Source: Phoebastria nigripes
Taxonomy: Eukaryota > Chordata > Aves > Procellariiformes > Diomedeidae
Reading direction: 5' to 3'
Assembly: GCA_035582835.1 (NCBI GenBank)
Contig: JAYKAV010001278.1
Location: 847,542-911,541, forward strand
Length of the DNA stretch: 64,000 bases
Shown here: one piece after another, positions 38,074 to 49,384 of the stretch
How the letters are laid out: each line of letters begins with the position of its first letter
Position numbering within the stretch: the stretch's first letter is position 1
The notes under the pieces: model-generated
Database searches by the model: none
What the model was told of the DNA's origin: nothing
What the model saw: the letters and a program-made list of their open reading frames with translations, nothing else
Position numbers and translations under genes: made by a program

Positions 38074-39375
38074 AACGGGGACTTAAATTGGCCCCTTTAT
38101 TTTTGTAATCCAGAACAGGATGCACCATCTTTTAGCTCAAACTGGCCCATTATGTACACTTGAGAAATGAGTCACAGTCAAAACCTCTTAGAATAGGTTC
38201 TTGTTGGTGGGAAGACAGACAGACGTGAAGGGGGTGCTTCAATGTTTTTATATGGTAGTGAGATCCAAAGCAGCAAGGGAGGTACTTCGAAGTTCTTGAT
38301 TTAGAGTTCATAGATATGCTAAAGTGATGATAACTTTGAGACATATTTGTGGTGACATGGTGACACCATTAGATGTGTCAGTTAATGTAGCATGTTGGGT
38401 GCTTAGCTACCAAGTAAAAGTAAGGATGTTGATTTTCAAGTCTTTAGTGCACTCCATCTACATTTTCAGTCCATTCTTTTCAGAGCTTGATATTTTCACT
38501 CCATTCTTTTCCTCAGAATCTGTTATCTTTTTTTCATAAAGGTATTACTGAATAAGAATGGTTCTGGTCTTGGAACATGTTGAGTTTAATCAAATTACAT
38601 TATCTTCCCTTTTGTGTGTGTTTTCTTTTAAGTCATAGACCAATGCTCACGCAGGGGTTTCTGTCTCTTTTTCTGTCTTTCTGATTTCTCACTAATTTTG
38701 TATGCACACTGTATTTGAAATGCGCTACCCTCTGGAGTGAGAAGCTAAGTATGGCAGCCATGGGTTGGATAATGCAGATCTTCCTGCTCCTATTTATGAC
38801 TGACTGCTGTTTCGTTTTGTGTTCTTCTCTGCCACGCAGAATGCTATTTCCACGGCTGCATTTCTGACTTCCTATCTAAACTTTCCACTTCTAAATAGAG
38901 GTTACACCCTCCACTGAACAAAAACTGAACCTTTAGTTCAGTCAAAAGACTGTCAATAGTGAGGTATAGGCCTTATTTGCCCATGTGAATGACTTCATGT
39001 AAAATTGAAGAGATGTAAAATTCAGTTCCCTAATTAGAATTTACCTTCTCCATTTGCCCAGAATCAATTTTGATTCTGTTATTGAATCCCAGAAATATCT
39101 ACCAAAAGAAGCTACTTATAGGAGCAAATGTTCTATCACTGTTAGATTTCTGCTTTCATTGCTTTTGGTTTTCCAAAAGGAAAATGCTTTAAGTACAAAT
39201 TTAACAGATGAATTGCAAAGAACTTATTTCTGATTTAGAGCAATCTGTTCCATTAGCTATGCAAAATACTGGGGTTTCTGCCTCCTCCTGTTGTACACCA
39301 GAGTGACACTATCATTTGCCACTCACTGCAATGATCTACAACCTGAGTAGGAAAAGAAATGCACTCCAATGCATT

Positions 39376-39393
39376 AAAAAAAAAAAAAAAAAA
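39376..39393. repeat. A18 mononucleotide tract
   Basis: Eighteen consecutive A follow GCATT. No polyadenylation signal or transposon sequence is adjacent. It is read as a simple repeat. Confidence 0.85.
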
Positions 39394-42300
39394 TCATGCT
39401 ATTACCATTTCACCTTCTTTTTGCCTTAAACCTTGTTGTATTTTAGTCAACTTAGTGGGATGATAAAGATTGTCTTGCTTATAGCATTTATTTTGAACTC
39501 CCCAAGCAGATTCCAATTAGTCTCTAGCTAAGCGCTTAACCAAAAGTATGGTCTTTTGGAAAGGATGGTCTCTGGGACAAAATATTTGCTAGAAGCTTTT
39601 TATAACTCAACTTCCTTATCGTTTATGGTATCTGTCAAACTGGTGTTCATGTGTGGCAGTGATTGGACATGCAAAGACACGTTATTTTACGTTTGCATCT
39701 TGCTCCCCATCCTCAGTACCTTCACAACCTTCAGAATCAGTCAGGATTTGATCATTTTGTTTAAGTTGCAGTTTTGACTAGCAATAGGTTTTTAATTAAG
39801 TGACAGCAAAACCAAAACAAAACAAAAAAACCCGCTCACAAAACCCATGTAAAATGGTCAGCTATAAACCAGCCTTCGGCTTTATGAAGCAACTACACAA
39901 ACACCTGTGCTAGCACAAGAAGGACTAGCAGGCAGGGGGGTGCAAGGGGAAAGAACAGTGCCAGACTCTGGTAGCTTAAAGTGTAGCTCAATTTTTGGCT
40001 TTAGCCTGCCTTGTTCAGGAGGCGTTTGATTCAATGAAGGAGCAGATTTTACTTCTGTTGTGGCATTTATTTGGGCATAATTTACTAAATCCTATAACCC
40101 TTGAAGTGATGTGAAGCTTTCCTTTAGGGTGTCATATATTGCTANCAGGTCTGGTCTAACTCATGCTCTTGTGGTTTTGCTCATATAATTTTTTTTTTCT
40201 CACGGCTTTTAGAGCTGCAGGGTTTTAATTGTTTGAAAACAGGCAAGGTAGACTCTCTAACCTTGGAAACTGAAGGCTTGCATGAATGTGACTTGTTTGG
40301 CAGGTTACTCAGGTGTGGAAGTGCTTTCCAAAATTATCTTTTATTGCTGCCCAAAGTTATGGAGTCACCTGTTTGGGTAGTAAGAAGTTTAGCAGAGCTA
40401 AACTTGCCTTCTGGCAATTTTTATTTGCGTACGTACTTTCCAACATATTTTCATGGTTTGGGGTTTTTTTTAATGTACATCTATTTTTTAAGTGCTTTGA
40501 ACCTTAGATATCAAAACAGTGTACATGTAAGTGTTATGATTATGAAGTCATACAATAGGTAAAGGGTTGGAACTAATTGTTTGCTAAAGACGTTCTGCCC
40601 AAGATGAAAAGTTTATTCCAAGAAAGCCATAACAGAAATCAGTTGCTCTCTTTAGTCAATATGAATGATGCTAGAGATTCTGGAACACGAAAAGGCATTA
40701 AAATGTCAGTAGGTGCTGAGGAAGAATGATACGAAGCATGTTTTTGGTTTTGTCCGCTATGCATGCATTTGGCAGCTTGACTCTGTATCAAGAATAGCAT
40801 TAGCAAAGAGGTTATCTTGCCTATTGACAGCGTTAACTGGAATAGAATGAGTCTTAAGTGGATTTTATACAAGAGAGGGACATACAGTTAGGAGACTGGA
40901 GGCAGATTGACGAGAAGCTAGCCTATAGTCTTAAAAGTACGTAAAAGGAAACAAAACTGATTTTATGGAGGTTGGCTAAAGGCTTAACATTTCATCGACT
41001 AACAGTGTTTCACTAACAGTTGTAGAAAATCAAGCTCCAAATAAAAGCAGTAAAATTCAAATTAAATTCACCATCCAGATAAGAACTTGAGGGTGTGCTA
41101 ATAACTAGAAAAGAGATAATGCTGAAGCATTCTTGAAGAGCTAAATACTAAACTGAATATTAGGAAGCAAATTCTCTGTGTAAAAGGCATACTGAATTTA
41201 GATGGCATCCTAGATGGCAACAGTGAGTACAAGATTCAGAAGAAGGAATCATAAAGCAAAATAAAAAGCACAGCAAAAAACCACAAAGCCGCTCATAATG
41301 CTATCTTTAATGAACTAAAAGTAGGATCTGACTGCTCTAGAAAGAAGCACAGTTGGAATAAAAATATCTGGATAAACTGCAGCAGTCCAGTAAGATTTAT
41401 GAAAACGATGACGCTTGAACCTTAATTCTGATTCCAACATTTATAGCTAAATATTAGAGTTACTGTTCTGTATGCTTTAATGTTTTCTTTTGCATTAATT
41501 ATTGTTTAGGGAAGATTTAGACTGCTAGAGAGATACCAGTTAAAAATCTTACTGACATGTAGATAAGGCTCCTCTTCTGCTCCCATTATCATGTAACCAG
41601 ATCTTCAGTGTGACTGAAGAGCAGACAGGGAAATATGTCTATATTTGCTAGACTGTTTGCAGTAAATATCTCGGTCACCTCTGCTAACTTACACAACTCT
41701 ACCACAATAGTCCAATATTGTACTACTATGTTACCTTAGATTAAAATTAATGCAGAACAGTGTACATGGTTTCCTTGTGCTCTCTCTCTGAAGAAATAAA
41801 CCTTTTGATGAACATTAAATACAAATATGTCTTTTTCTACCGTAGGAAATTTTCAAAGCCTCGCCTTGGGACTGATTTGTGAAAGGATGTTATAACCCTG
41901 TATATAAAACTGAACCTTCTGAAAAAAATGTAGGCCTACAAAAAGAGGCCTAGGTCTGAAGAGTTGTTAAAACTCTCACGAATCCTTGGTTCGGGTCTGC
42001 CTTTGTGAAAGCTGAGCTCAGACTCATGTGGTCTTTGACTGAGGTTGAAGCATCCAATGGCTTTTTCTTTCTACTAAGTGTGATCAGGTACTTCATGTAA
42101 TCAATGGGTATACTAGAGAAGACAGCACATTTCAATAGTGCATTAAAAATAGCAATAAATAAAATAATCACTAGTGTTATGAAATACAAGGGTTCTGAGT
42201 TAGTTGATTTCAGATTATGTAAAGAACTAACTACGACAGTATTGCTGAAATGTTAGTGACCATTTTTGTGATGGAGGGTGGATGGTATCCCAACCAACCA

Positions 42301-42398
42301 GAGTGCAAACACAATACTCAGACATTTGAATGGGAGGAAAAGATATAAATAAATCAGAAGACTATTAGTCTGTTGTATGAGTTTTAACTGTGATGCTT

Positions 42399-42410
42399 GG
42401 GGGGGGGGGG
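42399..42410. repeat. G12 mononucleotide tract
   Basis: Twelve consecutive G lie about 40 bases left of the GC-rich island at 42451. Length is likely unreliable in a draft assembly. Confidence 0.85.
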
Positions 42411-42450
42411 AACCACACATGAAAGCAAATATTTCAGCAATCAGTTGGTA

Positions 42451-42745
42451 ATGTCAGGGCCCTGGGGACACTCACAGGCCTCACTGGCCCTGACCCTTCT
42501 CTCTTGCAGTCTTCCTCCCACCCTGCTCTTGGCCCAGGACCCCACTTCAGCCCAGCCCAGGGCCACCAGCTCCCCACAGCCCTGCCCAGCCATGGGCCCT
42601 GCTGAGCTGGGCCTACCCGTGTCCCCTGGCTGCCCCGTTCCCTGGCTAGGGCGGCAGGTTGGGCCCCGACTCCAGGCCCTGCCCTGCTGGACCACGGGGA
42701 GCCCCCGGCCGTCACAGTGTGCCCCACCAAGTAAGTGGCTGGAGA
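42451..42745 (+). other. Isolated GC-rich island with exon-like borders
   Basis: About 290 bases of very GC-rich sequence sit sharply inside AT-rich DNA. A strong acceptor-like site (CTTCTCTCTTGCAG, ending at 42509) and a strong donor-like site (AAGTAAGTGG, GT at 42731) enclose 221 bases. One plus-strand frame is open across all of it and beyond (42397-42795, 132 codons). The predicted peptide is rich in Pro, Ala, Leu and Ser with no known domain, and such composition follows from GC-rich DNA. Frames on the minus strand are also open. It might be an exon of an unrecognised or non-coding transcript, or a GC-rich repeat unit inserted here. I see no flanking duplication and no tandem structure. 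Confidence 0.35.
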
Positions 42746-43261
42746 TTAATCCAACAGTAAATCATAGACACTCTGGGTTTGTCAAGAACAAATAAAACCA
42801 GGATCGTCTAATTTGCCTTCACTGAGAGGACAGCTGGCCTGGTGGTGGAAAGGGAAGTAGTTGGGTTTCTGCCCCGTTTCTGCCTGTTCCACACAACACT
42901 GTCACTGCTGAGGAATTGGCCTCTGACCGGCAGCTCTTGTGCTCATCTCGGCTCCTCTGAAAGCGAGAATTACTTCATGAGCTCCACCTCATATACTTAC
43001 TCAAAACAGATAAATGGGATTACTTGTGACAGGGCAGAAAGTGGCTTATAATACTATTCAGGATAGTGATCTGTAGTTTGAAGAGCAGTGGTATCAGCAA
43101 ACTTGCCATGAAGCAAGTTAACAAATGGCTGTAAAGCACTTCAAAATAGTTATCAATAAAATTCATCACAGGGGAGATAATTTTATCTGCTTTCCCAGAA
43201 GGGATTAATATGTTTCCAGGTCTATTCGTAGTCCTCAGCATCTTAGGTAATGTAACNGGGA
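42746..43261. other. Non-coding spacer between island and old CR1
   Basis: Nothing is recognised here. Part of it may be the more decayed upstream end of the CR1 copy that becomes recognisable at 43262, but I cannot support this. An ambiguous base lies at 43257. Confidence 0.5.
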
Positions 43262-44078
43262 TTAGGTAAAACCTGCAGGTGACACCAGGCCGAGGGAGAG
43301 GAACTGGCAGGGTGGAGAGCAGAGCTTGGTAAATAGCAAGACAGCCTCAGACCAACAAGGTGACACTTAGGAAGACAACGGCAAAGTACTGCACTGAGAT
43401 GCAAAGCCACAAATGCAAAAAAAGGGAACAACTGGCTAGACAGCGATACAGCAGAAAAGAGTATGGAAGTTTATAGTGGACGACAAACTAAATGTGCGCC
43501 AGCGGTGTGATGGTATGGAAAAATGGCAGAGCCTGTTCTGGGTGGAATTAGCAATGGCAGTGTGTGTAAACCATGGGAAGCAATCATCTCCCTCTGGTCC
43601 CTGCCAGGGGGTGCAGGTGGTGAGGCTGGCCCGACTATGGGCACTGCATATAAGGGAAATGCAGAGCAAGAGGAAAGAGTCCAAGGAACTGCAAAAAAAT
43701 GACAGCTTTAGAAAATGTGATTTGTGAGGAGGGGTTTGAGGAACTGTTTGGCTGAGTTTAGAGACAAGAGCAGAGTTTTAAAAATGTGAAAAATATTGTC
43801 GTAAGGAGAGGAGTAGTCTCACCAAGGGCAGGACAAATGCTAAGTTGCTTAATTGCAGCAAGGGAAATTTAGGTAACAAATTAAGAATGCGAGTTTTGTG
43901 GATTAAGAAATAAACTGTAGACCTGTCTCCTTAGGAGACTGCAAAATAGCTTTTCTTGGAAGTGTTTAAAAATGGATTAGATGGATATCTGCAAGGATAC
44001 TAATTCAAAGCAGCAGTTAGCTTAGATCATCTCTTCACCTTTCCCTTCCAGCTGTGCGTTGCTACATTTCTGTGATCT
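43262..44078 (+). mobile_element. Ancient CR1 LINE (end of ORF2 plus 3' UTR)
   Basis: On the plus strand this follows the last part of CR1 ORF2 and the 3' UTR. Landmarks in order: CTGCAGGTGACACCA (43273-43287), a relic of the active-site box; GGGAACAACTGGCTAG near 43423; TATAGTGGACGACAAACTAA near 43472; AGAGTCCAAGG near 43676; AATTGCAGCAAGGGAAATTTAGG near 43850 (cited in part); GGAAGTGTTTAAAAATGGATTAG near 43959 (in part); and a decayed 3' end CCCTTCCAGCTGTGCG followed by ACATTTCTGTGATC at 44064-44077. Many indels and stops destroy every frame. Divergence is far greater than in the 18.7-kb copy. The family call comes from remembered sequence, not an alignment, and the left edge is uncertain. 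Confidence 0.75.
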
Positions 44079-47000
44079 TTAGAAGAAATTCACTGCATTA
44101 TTTATTCTGATAGGAATGGCTCTCTCCCATATGTCCAAACGAAGCTACCTGAAATTGCAGTTTGGACTGCTAGTCTGTCTGAGACAAAGCATTTTGTTTT
44201 ATTGTTTGGCAACTAAAATATAGCAGAAAATCCATGGCAAATCAATCCTGTAAATGACTAAGTTACTTGCCAATGTTTTGTGACAGTAAATTCTGGAGAA
44301 ACTCAAAGTATTAGTCAAGATTACTTACTTCTCGCTTTTTGTACTGAACAAGTATTTACATCAGAAATATCTGCTGTAAAAGCATGTAATGCCCAATAAC
44401 ACAAAATAAAGAAAGGATAATTTCTGGAGTTTGGGAATGGCCAGTATTTGCCATAAAATGCTGTATATGAAGTTCTGATTTGAATGAAGATTCCTTTGTG
44501 TTTGGAGCACACCATAATATTTAAAATGCAGAAAAAGGATACAAGTAAATGATTTTAAGAATTGCTAACTGTACTGTCATCTTCTCAAATTCTTAGACTG
44601 AACAAAAACAAGATTTGTGGTCATACTTGTGGCAATTAGAGAAATTAAGAATTCACACTGTAAGTAATGTCTGAACGTTCCTTGTTGTGTCCAACCTTTG
44701 AAATAGTTTAAAGAGTGCAATTCACAACCAAACCAATGTCATAGTGTTTATATCTCAGCTGAATAAATCTTTGCAGCACAGTCATATTGCAGAACAAGGA
44801 AGGGTGCTTTTACTTAAGTAGAAAAGTGATGCGTGTTTATGAAAGAAAATTTTAAAAAGTTAATAATAACACTCATTATGCGAGAGGATGCATCAGGACC
44901 CCTTTCTTTTATCTATTGTATCAAATGTCAGAAAAAGCCTCAATTGTTAGCAGAAAAATCCCATCAATGCCTGTTGATTTAGAATCTCATAGAAGTGTCC
45001 TGCTCGTTAGCTCATGTTGATGGCCGAAGGTAACACAGTGCTGATACTGATTTAACAAACACTGGATGCATGACAGTCAAATGTTAAAGAAGGTGCATTG
45101 GTGGTGCCTCTAAAACTAAAATCAACAGGGCTCTATGGGAAAATGGTTTAGGTGTGTGTGGTTCACAGGTGGTTGTAAAGGGTTATTTTAAGACCTGAAA
45201 GTGCAACAATATTTTCTAGAATGGTAATGCAAATTAATCCCCGTGAATATTTTCTTTCAAATTTACTAATAATGCATAAACTAAACTAGGAGCTTAGTCC
45301 TACAAGTTTTTGCCGTGTTGCTGTGCTTGGGAAAGCTTTCAGTCTGCCCTGCTGCACCACGATTCAAGAAAAACATCAAATATAACAAGTTAAAAATGGT
45401 TTTGCTATTACTTCCTTGTGCTACTACCTACTTTCTATCAAATTGGTTGTTTAGCATAATCAAGTCAAGCGAAAAGTATAATTGATTGCAGCTGGTACTT
45501 AAAGTTACTGCTTCAGTTTCAGACTGAGGGAGAACTTGTGGAGACGAAACTTGTCTTTTTTCCCATTTTTCTTTTTATCAGTTGGTCTAATTTAAAATAA
45601 ATAAATACATTTTTGCACAAATTATATGGTGGCAAAAAATATATATTAAATGAGACAACCTTACAGCAATAGAGATTTTTCTTTATTGCACCTACCTGAA
45701 TTCTTTCAGCTGTAATGACACTAATGACTTCTAATACAGTAGCAGACTGTTTACTTTAATCTCACTGACATGAAGGAAATGCCCATTACAGACAGGTTTT
45801 TCAAATGCATAATCATTTCCTTTTGTGGATAACCGCACTGAAATCCCTAATTCTCAGGGGTCAGAGGACTTGGCACATTCTCATAGGGAGGCCTCTTTCT
45901 CTGAGCCGACATCTCAGGCTAGGCCTGGGAAAAGAAGACTCCGTGTTTGCTATGCTCTTTCTTCCATACTCTGTGCTTCCATAAATATGTCTCTAAGTTT
46001 TTTCCGAAAACTAGTATTCACAGTACCCCATGAGGAATGCAAGACTCACCCAGTTTACAATATAGTAAGCATTATGGTAGTGTCCTAGAGATCCCCAGCT
46101 TTAGATCATTCAGTGAAGATGATGCCTTTGTCACAAAATGCTGTTGAAGCTTTCTTGCTGAAAACAAATGTACAGTCAGAAGTATGTAGGAGTTAGTCAA
46201 GTATTAGTTTTGTCACTTTTCCCCACAGATTTAATGACATAATTGTGAGACTGCTATTATCCTGATAGGTTTCCATAATAATGAATGTTGCTCTTATAGT
46301 TGGTCTTTAAACTCGGCTTTGCCATTCATGGATTTTAAAAAAAAAAAAATCCTTAAAATACTAGGCATCTGAACTATGAGGTGCTACACTGTTGAGATAC
46401 CACTTGACTTGCAATAAAGTAGAAGGCAATCTTGTATAAATGCAAAAGGCAACCCTGCAAAAGGAGTTCAATGACACTGGTAAGATTAGAAAGATGTTCT
46501 TCCCTCGTGGTGCTATAGTAATGAGAGTAAAAAAGCATAGCTTATTTCACTGATTGGGGTATGATGGTATAATACCATTTTGTTAAGCAAAACAGGGTTT
46601 GTGTTAGGGCTTTGAAGNAGGTTGTTGAGAAATTTCAGAGGTGGGAAAAATTGCAAAAAATCTNGAAATGTTACATAACAGTTGGCCAAAGGATTTGAAA
46701 TTATTGTACGAGTTCAGAACATCAGCCTGGAGTGCCTGGTAGCCATTAACTAAGGCACTTTTGAGCATGCTTCGAAGAGCTCTGATGCTTCCATTGTAGC
46801 CTCGTTCAGCTCACAAAGAACTCTCTGAGGGCAGTGGGCTGCAGTGATATTTTCACCCATTTTTCTTTTGTGGGTGAAAAGTGTAGTTTTTCTGAAGAAC
46901 AAGGAGAAAGCATAAAAGGATCTGTGCAAAGAAACCATTTGGTTCCCTGCACCTGCACAATGCACAGAGACTGCATTTCTACAATTGTTATTAATGTTCT

Positions 47001-48798
47001 TCATTTGTGCACACTGGTCATTTGAAGTGCTTGTCTAAATTAATTCTTTATTTGTAATTTGGTACTAATTATTTGACTAATTTCTTCTTTTTTCGTGTCT
47101 ACAAACTGTCACTGACGGATTACATTTTTCCCAAATGTATTTCACAGAGAATTTATCAAATAATTTCATCAGCTCATTAACAAGCAATTGTCAATATTGG
47201 TTATAGGAAAACTAGCTGAATGGTTGGTTGCAGCTGCGTGGTCCTAGATCCTATGCTGACATAGGAGGTGTTTCATTAACTTCCATCACATTTTATTCCT
47301 TTGCATTTATTATTTTTGTTATTTCACTGGAAGAGCACCTTGCTGAATCGGGTTTGGTGTGAATGCTTGCAAGAAGTGAATTCTGTTTACATGAATTGTG
47401 CTGCCAGTAACTTTATTCATTTAGAAATGCTGCCAGTAAATAGACTATTCAGAGAAAATAAACACAGATGCTCATACATACAATGGCAGATTAATTTAAA
47501 ATTTCAACTAGTATTCATAGAAAATTGTTTTCAGTATTTTCACAGACCTATTTGCAGTAGTAAAATAAAAATTATTTTCCTCCTTCATGCTATTATGACT
47601 GGGTGCAATGTACGTTTTGTGTATGCTCTTGGTCACTGTTAGAGAGCAACTAATAAATGTCAGGGATTTATTTTCAGTATAGCTTGCTAGTTTTTTGAGG
47701 AAAAGCTGTAATACCAACTATTTTAGAAGATAGTTTTAAAATGGTACAAAGAGCTTCAAACAGTTTGAGGCCCAAAAAGCACCAAAAAAAGGCATTTTTT
47801 GTTTTCATTTTAAATTTGTCTATGGCTGGGCATTTAGCTCTATCAGATATTTTCTTTGAACTTACAAAAAGTAAGTTTCCTCTTCAACGGGCATTTGCAT
47901 TTGGTAAAGTGATGATTATAAAATGGCTGCTATTATCTGATGTGAGCTTTGTGCTGTAACTAAACAAGCATAGGAAATATAGTAGAAAAGAAAATCATTC
48001 CAACATTGTTCTTTGTCTTTTGTACCGTGTACGTAAATCTTTTCCATATATAAAGTAAACTTAGTCATCTAAATTTAAGACAAAGGAATAGTGCCTAAAA
48101 CTGCAGATCGCTNGAGGCTTCTTTGGTGCTAATTAACTTACTTAGCTCAGTTGGTTGGCAATTTTTAATCACTATAAAAGCTCCTGTGGATATTTTAATT
48201 TGTTTTCATTTTAAAAACAGAAACATATGGTTCTTTAAAAGATGTGTGGCTTTTTCTGTAGTCATTTGAGAAATCATAATTAATGTTTTCATGTGCAGAC
48301 ATACATTTAGTTTCGTAATCACTCATTTTCGAACTTAACCCCTTGGAATCATTGACAGAGTTATTGTGCTGAGAACAGTCAGCCTATAACTTCATTTCCT
48401 GAAGACCTTGCCTTTTTAATCTTAATCAGGAAAAAAAAAAAGGGTGTTTGCAAGTATTTCTACCAAAATGGCCCAGATAATAGTACAATCTCTGAAGCTT
48501 TCAAAATGTATTGATAAATTGTTTAAAGTATAAGGCCTATCTCATTTAGACTTTCAGTGTTTGTCTTCGCTAGAGGGTAGTTGGTCTGCCTTCAGACATG
48601 TTCCTTCAGGTCTTGGCCTCTCTATGCTATTCTTCACATTTTACCCCATCATCTATATTAGAAATTGCTACCCGATCCAACTCTAAACAACTTCCAGTGT
48701 TCTCTAAAATGATTATAATTTTTTAGTTGAAATAGTTGATGTAGACCAATGCCAGTCTTATGAGATTGCAAGCCCAGGTATCATATATTCTCTTGTGA
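44079..48798. other. Unique AT-rich non-coding stretch
   Basis: No gene, RNA gene or repeat is recognised between the old CR1 and the solo LTR. Ambiguous bases occur at 46618, 46664 and 48113. Short open frames lack family features. An A11 run lies near 48430. Confidence 0.65.
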
Positions 48799-49040
48799 GT
48801 AGGTGTCCTGTTTTCAGCTGGNATAGAGTTAATTTTTTTCCTAGTAGTTGGTATAGTGGTATGTTTTGGATTTAGTATGAGAATAATGTTGATAACACGC
48901 TGATGTTTTTAGTTGTTGCTAAGTAGTCTACTAGTCAAGGACTTTTCAGCTTCCCATGCTCTGCCAGGTGCACAAGAAGCTGGGAGGGAGCATAGTCAGG
49001 ACAGCTGACCCAACTGGCCAATGGGGTATTCCATACCATG

Positions 49041-49063
49041 TGACGTCATGCTCAGTATATAAA
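49041..49063 (+). promoter_or_regulatory. LTR core promoter: CRE plus TATA box
   Basis: Inside the solo LTR, a perfect palindromic cAMP-response element TGACGTCA (49041-49048) lies eight bases ahead of a strong TATA box TATATAAA (49056-49063). This is the expected U3 arrangement for a retroviral promoter read rightward. Whether it is active in the host cannot be told from sequence. Factor binding is inferred from the motif alone. Confidence 0.75.
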
Positions 49064-49246
49064 GCTGGGGAGAAGAAGAAGGAATGGGGGGGACGTTCGG
49101 AGTGATGGCATTTGTCTTCCCAAGTAACCGTTACGCGTGATGGAGCCCTGCTTTCCTGGCGATGGCTGAACACCTGCCTGCCGATGGGAAGTAGTGAAGG
49201 AATTCCTCGTTTTGCTTTGCTTGCGTGTGCGGCTTTTGCTTTCCCT

Positions 49247-49252
49247 ATTAAA
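49247..49252 (+). terminator. LTR polyadenylation signal ATTAAA
   Basis: ATTAAA lies about 185 bases downstream of the TATA box and is followed by a T-rich CTGTCTTTATCTC stretch, fitting the R region of the LTR. It would serve as the retroviral RNA 3'-end signal. The variant ATTAAA is a common alternative to AATAAA. Confidence 0.65.
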
Positions 49253-49384
49253 CTGTCTTTATCTCAACCCACGAGTTTTCTCACTTTTACCCTTCCGATT
49301 CTCTCCCCCATCCCACCGTGGGGGGAGTGAGCGAGTTGCTGTGTGGTGCTTAGTTGCTGGCTGGGGTTAAACCACGACAGTAGG

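Larger units (their letters stand above)
31373..42450. other. Unique AT-rich non-coding stretch with one assembly gap
   Basis: No gene or transposable element is recognised. It contains the gap at 33205-33229, several A, T or G mononucleotide runs (listed) and single ambiguous bases at 33720, 37674 and 40145. Short imperfect tandem duplications occur, for example the 30-base period at 38463-38511. The part 41000-41400 is A-rich without a recognisable element. Confidence 0.65.
48799..49384 (+). mobile_element. Solo LTR of an endogenous retrovirus with 5-bp target duplication
   Basis: A 576-bp long terminal repeat spans 48804-49379. It begins TGTCCTG and ends CACGACA, a short imperfect inverted repeat of the TG...CA type. 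The pentamer GTAGG stands directly on both sides (48799-48803 and 49380-49384), a perfect target-site duplication. No internal retroviral sequence, primer-binding site or second LTR is present, so the provirus was lost by recombination between its LTRs (inference from known biology). Its body matches an LTR type I recall as widespread in neoavian birds (GGTATAGTG, GTATGAGAATAATG, GGGGTTAAACCACGACA pieces). A 5-bp duplication is typical of ERVL-type and some other avian ERVs. The orientation is set by the TATA box and polyadenylation signal. The perfect duplication and clean ends imply a moderately young insertion. An ambiguous base lies at 48822. Confidence 0.93.
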
